64,000 bases of DNA, taken from contig NZ_JAGMUL010000045.1 in assembly GCF_019049285.1 (NCBI RefSeq), forward strand, positions 1 to 64,000, written 5' to 3'. A program made the position numbers and the translations under genes. The notes under the pieces were generated by a model, which did not search any database, had not been told where the DNA came from, and saw only the letters and a list, made by a program, of their open reading frames with translations. This DNA is from Streptomyces sp. AC550_RSS872. GTDB taxonomy: Bacteria > Actinomycetota > Actinomycetes > Streptomycetales > Streptomycetaceae. Shown here in pieces: positions 60,106 through 64,000 of the stretch (within the stretch, counting starts at the first letter, position 1; every line of letters begins with the position of its first letter).

Positions 60106-61008
60106 TCAGGAGACGTTCTCCCCCACTTCGCGCAGCGCCCGCACCGCCGCCCGGATCGACGGGCGGCGGTCGGCGTCGGCGCGCCAGACGACGTACACAT
60201 GCCGCCGCACCCGCTGCTTCAACGGCACCGTCACCACCCCCGCGGGCATCGGATGGCGCCCCATCAGCGGCGCGATGCACACGCCGAGTCCGGCCGCGAC
60301 CAGCGCGAGCTGGGTGTGGGTCTCGGGGGCGCGGTGGCCGAGAAGGGGCTCGATGCCCTTGGAGCGCAGCGTGAACATCAGCCACTCGTGGCAGAACTCG
60401 CCCTCGCCCCAGGTGATCCACTCGTCCTCGGCGAACTCGGCGAGGTCCACCTCGTCGCGGTCCGCGAGCCGGTGACCGACCGGCATCGCCACGTCGGCCG
60501 GATCGTCCAGGATGTGCGCCTTGACCAGGCCCTCGGGCAGCGCCATCGGCTTGTTGTACCAGTCGAGCACGACGGCCAGGTCGAAGTCGCCGCGGATCAC
60601 CCCGGCGATGCCGTTCTCCGGCTCCAGCTCGCAGGAGCGCACGCGCAGCGCGGGGTGCTCGGCACGCAGGGCGGAGAGCGCGGACGGGAACAGCCCGCGC
60701 GCGGCGGTCGGGAACGCCGCCAGTCTCAGCTCGCCGACGACCTTGCCGCGCTGCGCCTCCAGGTCGGACTGGGCCAGCTCGACCTGCGACAGGATGCGCG
60801 AGGCGTGCTCGGCGAGCAGTCGTCCCGCGTCCGTGAGCCGTACGCCCCGGCCGTTCTTGGCGAGCAGTTGCTGGCCGACCTCGCGCTCCAGCTTGGACAT
60901 CTGCTGCGAGACGGCGGACGTCGTGATGTGCAGGCCTTCCGCCGCGCCGCTGACCGAGCCGTGGCGGGCGAGGGCGTCGAGGGTGCGCAGGCGCTCCAGG
61001 TTCAACAT
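60106..61008 (-). CDS. LysR-family transcriptional regulator
   Basis: This 300-residue regulator starts at the ATG at 61008 with the LysR helix-turn-helix LNLERLRTLDALARHGSVSGAAEGLHITTSAVSQQMSKLE. The periplasmic-binding-like sensor domain begins GELRLAAFPTAARGLFP. It diverges from an EamA exporter with a 74-bp shared promoter that contains a LysR-type dyad. The ligand is unknown. Confidence 0.93.
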   Translation of the reverse strand: MLNLERLRTLDALARHGSVSGAAEGLHITTSAVSQQMSKLEREVGQQLLAKNGRGVRLTDAGRLLAEHASRILSQVELAQSDLEAQRGKVVGELRLAAFPTAARGLFPSALSALRAEHPALRVRSCELEPENGIAGVIRGDFDLAVVLDWYNKPMALPEGLVKAHILDDPADVAMPVGHRLADRDEVDLAEFAEDEWITWGEGEFCHEWLMFTLRSKGIEPLLGHRAPETHTQLALVAAGLGVCIAPLMGRHPMPAGVVTVPLKQRVRRHVYVVWRADADRRPSIRAAVRALREVGENVS

Positions 61009-61021
61009 GTAAGCAATACTA

Positions 61022-61045
61022 CGAGATACCGGGTGCGAAATCTCG
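61022..61045. promoter_or_regulatory. LysR-type binding dyad
   Basis: CGAGAT (61022-61027) and ATCTCG (61040-61045) form a perfect 6+6 inverted repeat with a T-N11-A core, the general LysR-box form, lying 14 bp upstream of the regulator's start codon and 38 bp upstream of the exporter's. Confidence 0.65.
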
Positions 61046-61082
61046 GTTGTGCTACGAAGTCGTGTGCCGCATTGTTGCTGCC

Positions 61083-62030
61083 ATGACCACCGCCACCGAC
61101 TCTCGTGCCCCGGCCCCCGCCCCTCCCCTCGCCGACTCCCGCCCTCGCCCCCGCGCGCGCCTCGACTGGCGTCTGCGTTTCGCCACCCTCTCGCTGATCT
61201 GGGGGTTCAGCTTTCTGCTGATCAAGGTGGGCACCCATGGCTACGCCCCCTTCCAGGTCACCCTCGGGCGGCTGGTGTTCGGTACGGCGGTACTGGCGGC
61301 CGCGATGGCGGTGAAGCGGGAGCGGTTGCCGCGCGGGGCGCGCACGTGGGGGCATCTGACGGTCGCCGCCTTCCTGCTCAACGCACTGCCGTTCTCGTTG
61401 TTCGCGTACTCCGAGCTGACGATTCCCTCCACGCTCGCCGGCATCTGCAACGCGACCTCGCCGCTGTGGGGCATGGCCCTGTCCCTGGTCGCGCTCTCGG
61501 AGGACCGGCCGACGCGGGTCAGGGTGGCCGGGCTCGGGGTCGGGTTCCTGGGTGTGCTGACGGTGCTCGGGGCGTGGCAGGGGTTTCATGGGCTGGATGC
61601 CACGGGGACGGTGATGGCGCTGCTGGCGTCGTTGAGCTATCCGATCGGGTGGATATACGTTCGCCGTACGTTGGCCGGCTCCAGTGAGTCGCATCTGTCG
61701 CTCACGGGGGCGCAGTTGTTGTTGGCGACGGTGCAACTGGCTGTGGTGACACCGGTGTTCACGTCCGTGCCGAGCAACTTCCCGGTGCTGCCCCTGCTCG
61801 CGATCGCGGGGTTGGGGGCGCTCGGTACGGGGCTGGCTGTGCTGCTTCAGTACGGGCTCGTGGCCGAGGTGGGGCCGACGACGGCGCAGATGGTGACGTA
61901 CTTCATTCCGGTCATCGCGACGGCTGCGGGGGTTGTGGTGCTCGGGGAGTCGCTTCGGTGGACCACGCCGGTCGGGGCGGTGGTCGTTCTTGTGGGGGCG
62001 GCGCTTACTCAGGTGAAGCGGGGCGCCTAG
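61083..62030 (+). CDS. EamA-family (DMT) transporter
   Basis: This 315-residue membrane protein has ten hydrophobic segments in two repeats of five. FATLSLIWGFSFLLIKVGTHGYAPFQVTLGR opens the first EamA unit, and SLSYPIGWIYVRRTLAG the second. DMT exporters remove amino acids, nucleosides or other metabolites. I chose the ATG at 61083 (MTTATDSRAP). Its last codons (VKRGA, stop TAG at 62028) are part of a 178-bp sequence that is repeated in tandem downstream. Confidence 0.92.
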   Translation: MTTATDSRAPAPAPPLADSRPRPRARLDWRLRFATLSLIWGFSFLLIKVGTHGYAPFQVTLGRLVFGTAVLAAAMAVKRERLPRGARTWGHLTVAAFLLNALPFSLFAYSELTIPSTLAGICNATSPLWGMALSLVALSEDRPTRVRVAGLGVGFLGVLTVLGAWQGFHGLDATGTVMALLASLSYPIGWIYVRRTLAGSSESHLSLTGAQLLLATVQLAVVTPVFTSVPSNFPVLPLLAIAGLGALGTGLAVLLQYGLVAEVGPTTAQMVTYFIPVIATAAGVVVLGESLRWTTPVGAVVVLVGAALTQVKRGA

Positions 62031-62361
62031 CGAGGTGGGGGCAGGGAGTGACAGCGACTGCCGGTCGGATGTGGCTGGTCGCGCAGTTCCCCGCGCCCCC
62101 AAAGGCAGTTGGCTGCACCCCGTCTCTTTCCAGACGTAGCCCCTCGCCGGTGCGAGGCCAACCGCCGTCGCCACCGCGTCCGCTACTCACGTGAAGCGGG
62201 GCGCCTAGCGAGGTGGGGGCAGGGAGTGACGACGACTGCCGGTCGGATGTGGCTGGTCGCGCAGTTCCCCGCGCCCCCAAAGGCAGTTGGCTGCGCCCCG
62301 TCCCTCTCTAGACGTAGCCCCTCGCCGGTGCGGGGCCAACCGCCGTCGCCACCGCGTCCGC
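62006..62361. repeat. Tandem duplication of a 178-bp segment between convergent genes
   Basis: Copy 1 (62006-62183) and copy 2 (62184-62361) differ at fewer than ten positions by eye. Each holds the end of the EamA gene (GTGAAGCGGGGCGCCTAG at 62013 and 62191), a GTGGCTGGTCGCGCAGTTCC block, and the end of the MocR gene. The block resembles a dispersed repeat common in Streptomyces intergenic DNA. The functional EamA end is in copy 1, and the functional MocR end is in copy 2. The MocR stop codon is mutated to CCA on the plus strand in the copy 1 ghost (62130-62132). Confidence 0.93.
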
Positions 62362-63639
62362 CAGCGGGGCAACCTCGTCGGCGGCGAGCGTCGCGATGGT
62401 GATGCGGATCCCAGGCGGCGCGCTCATGCGGAAGCGCGCGCCCGGGGCTACGGCCCAGCCCGCGTGCAGCAGGCGGGCCACCGCGCCCGTCTCGTCGGGT
62501 ACCGGGACCCAGACGTTCAGGCCGCTCCGGCCATGGGCGGTGATGCCCCGGTCCGCCAGTGCGGCGATCAGGGCGTCCCGCCGGGTGCCGTACGCGGCTG
62601 ACACCGACTTCGGGACGACGGCACCCTCGGCCCACAGCCGGACCAGGGCACGCTGGCCGAGGCGGCTGACCCAGCCGGGGCCGAGGCGTTGGCGGCCGCG
62701 GACCCGGTCGACGGTGACGGGGTCGCCGGTGAACACGGCGAGGCGGAGGTCGGGGCCATAGGCCTTGGCGGCCGAGCGGACGAAAGCCCAGGTGCGGGTG
62801 GTGCCGGCCAGGGTGTGCAGGGGGAGGTCGACGATGCCGTGGCCGTGGTCGTCCTCGACGAGCAGGACGTCCGGGTGGTCCCTCAGCACGGATCGCAGGG
62901 CACGCGCGCGTGCGGCGCTCACGACCGCTCCCGTCGGATTCTGCGCCCGGTCGGTGACGATCAGGGCGCGCGCGCCCGCCTCCAGGGCCCGGCGCACGTC
63001 GTCCGGGAGCGGACCCTCGTCGTCCACGCCGACCGGGGCCGTCCGCAGTCCGACGGCCGGGACGAGGTCGAGCAGGCTGCCCCAGCCGGGATCCTCGACG
63101 GCGACGGTGTCGCCGGGCTTGAGGTGGGCCGCGAGGACGCGCTCGATCATGTCGAGCGAGCCCGAGGTGACGGCGATCGGTCCGTCCGGAACGCCGTCGG
63201 CGTCGAAGGCGGCCCGCGCGGTGCGCGCCAGCTCCGGCTCCACGGCCGGGTCGCCGTACATGACCGGCTCCCGGTCGTTCTGCTCGGCGGCCGCCGCGAA
63301 CGCCTGGGCCAGCGGTGGGAGCAGCAGCGGGTCCGGGTTGCCGCTCGCCACGTCCCGTACGCCTTCGGGTACGTCCACCCGGATGGACTCGCGCCCCGTC
63401 GTGGCCGGTTTGGGCCGCACCCGGCTGCCCCGCCGCCCGGCCGTCTCGATGACCCCGCGCTCCCGCAGGATCCGGTAGGCGGCCGCGACCGTGTTGGGGT
63501 TCACACCGAGCTCGACCGCCAACTCCCGCATGGGTGGGAGCAGTTGACCTGGCTCCAGCTCGCCGGCACCCACCGCGCGTTCGACGCTCGCCGCAATCTC
63601 TGCTGCGCGTCGCCCTTCGATCCGATATCCTCCTAGCAC
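62308..63639 (-). CDS. MocR-type regulator (GntR DNA-binding domain fused to a PLP aminotransferase fold)
   Basis: This 443-residue regulator has an N-terminal GntR winged helix (AAEIAASVERAVGAGELEPGQLLP, VELGVNPNTVAAAYRILRERG) and an aspartate-aminotransferase-like domain with VEDPGWGS, DRAQNPTGAVVS and the PLP-binding Lys region FVRSAAKAYGPDLR. MocR proteins of the PdxR type control vitamin B6 or amino-acid genes and sense PLP. The GTG at 63639 has no ribosome site, so it may be leaderless. It diverges from a PNPOx-like flavoprotein, the classic PdxR neighbour. Confidence 0.93.
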   Translation of the reverse strand: MLGGYRIEGRRAAEIAASVERAVGAGELEPGQLLPPMRELAVELGVNPNTVAAAYRILRERGVIETAGRRGSRVRPKPATTGRESIRVDVPEGVRDVASGNPDPLLLPPLAQAFAAAAEQNDREPVMYGDPAVEPELARTARAAFDADGVPDGPIAVTSGSLDMIERVLAAHLKPGDTVAVEDPGWGSLLDLVPAVGLRTAPVGVDDEGPLPDDVRRALEAGARALIVTDRAQNPTGAVVSAARARALRSVLRDHPDVLLVEDDHGHGIVDLPLHTLAGTTRTWAFVRSAAKAYGPDLRLAVFTGDPVTVDRVRGRQRLGPGWVSRLGQRALVRLWAEGAVVPKSVSAAYGTRRDALIAALADRGITAHGRSGLNVWVPVPDETGAVARLLHAGWAVAPGARFRMSAPPGIRITIATLAADEVAPLADAVATAVGPAPARGYV

Positions 63640-63690
63640 AAAGTAGATTGTGCACTAGTGCAATACAGAGTGCAAGAGCGCACCAGAAAC
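63640..63690. promoter_or_regulatory. Operator/promoter region between MocR and PNPOx-like genes
   Basis: TGCACTAGTGCA at 63651-63662 is a perfect palindrome. AGTGCAA occurs directly repeated at 63657-63663 and 63669-63675, with an inverted TTGTGCA just left at 63648-63654. Repeated half-sites of this kind are typical of MocR/PdxR operators. On the minus strand, TTGCAC with an AT-rich box (CACAATCT) close to the GTG fits a leaderless promoter. Confidence 0.6.
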
Positions 63691-63705
63691 GCAAGGGAGA
63701 CCGTC

Positions 63706-64000
63706 ATGCAAGGGACCGAAACGTCGACGTCGCCGGCCGCCGCCTACACACCGACCGGCCGCACCGTCCCGACCCGCTCCCCTGGCCGGGCGTCGTACGA
63801 CAAGGAACTGGTGCACGCGATACTCGACGAGGCCTACGTCTGCCACCTCGGCTTCGTCCGCGACGGCGCGCCGGTCGTGCTGCCCACGTTGTACGGCCGG
63901 GTCGGCGAGACGCTCTATGTCCACGGCTCGACGGGCTCGCGCCCGCTGCGGATGACCGGGCAGGCGGACCCGGGGCTTGCGGTGTGCCTGACGGTCACGC
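63706..64000 (+). CDS. Pyridoxamine 5'-phosphate oxidase-like flavoprotein, N-terminal part (runs off window)
   Basis: The ATG at 63706, after CAAGGGAGACCGTC, opens a frame with AYVCHLGFVRDGAPVVLPTLYGRVGETLYVHGS, the split-barrel FMN-binding start of the PNPOx-like 'pyridoxamine 5'-phosphate oxidase family' proteins. The first 30 residues are a Ser/Thr/Pro-rich leader. The C-terminal half is outside the window. Divergence from a MocR regulator suggests it is the regulated target. Confidence 0.88.
   Translation, partial: MQGTETSTSPAAAYTPTGRTVPTRSPGRASYDKELVHAILDEAYVCHLGFVRDGAPVVLPTLYGRVGETLYVHGSTGSRPLRMTGQADPGLAVCLTVT

Noticed and set aside
1..64000. Biosynthetic gene cluster
   Set aside because: No polyketide synthase, nonribosomal synthetase, terpene or lanthipeptide core enzymes are present, despite several LAL regulators and tailoring-type flavoproteins.

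Overview
The window is high-GC DNA with strong GC3 bias, frequent GTG starts, an SsgA-like protein, large LAL-type LuxR regulators and pervasive short overlaps. All of this points to a Streptomyces (or very close actinomycete) chromosome, probably an arm or an arm-core transition. No plasmid, phage, tRNA, rRNA or CRISPR was seen.

Layout. 1-5.3 kb: a transposase tail, a thiolase divergent from an HxlR regulator across a repeated operator, a sugar-type Gfo/Idh/MocA plus DUF6807 (PmoA-like) pair, and uppP. 5.5-11 kb: a patchy zone with a GPR1/FUN34/YaaH transporter, a Dps protein, a fused scar of a flavoprotein reductase and LtrA, and two frame-damaged hydrolases. 11.2-18.3 kb: a seven-gene co-directional run (amidohydrolase, YcaC-like hydrolase, DoxX, DUF1275, MFS, pirin, GNAT). 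18.4-21.4 kb: a sugar ABC importer without its own ATPase. 21.7-34.5 kb: a regulator-rich, partly decayed zone with two divergent AraC/LAL modules (one LAL decayed), a third LAL, an SsgA-like protein, a second reductase remnant and a broken MFS gene. 34.7-44.2 kb: an FMN reductase/LLM monooxygenase pair, a CydC-like ATPase stub, alpha/beta hydrolases, WrbA, and tkt-tal followed by a zwf cut off by transposase remnants (44.2-44.9 kb). 45-64 kb: orderly core-like genes: lnt, ung, an oligopeptide-binding lipoprotein, two SDRs, a DUF3037/HipA-like kinase pair, a Rieske lipoprotein, a LysR/EamA pair, a MocR regulator and a PNPOx-like flavoprotein.

The segment from about 5.5 to 44.9 kb carries transposase remnants at both ends and holds nearly all of the broken genes. 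It looks like an accessory block still being pruned, rich in redox, xenobiotic-hydrolysis and regulatory genes. Four related alpha/beta hydrolases of one subfamily lie in it, and only one (38.3-39.0 kb) appears intact. The most system-like units are the 11.2-18.3 kb operon, the duplicated AraC/LAL modules, the HxlR operator array, and the DUF3037/HipA-like kinase pair. No single feature proves a wholly new system. Several indels could be sequence errors rather than real mutations.
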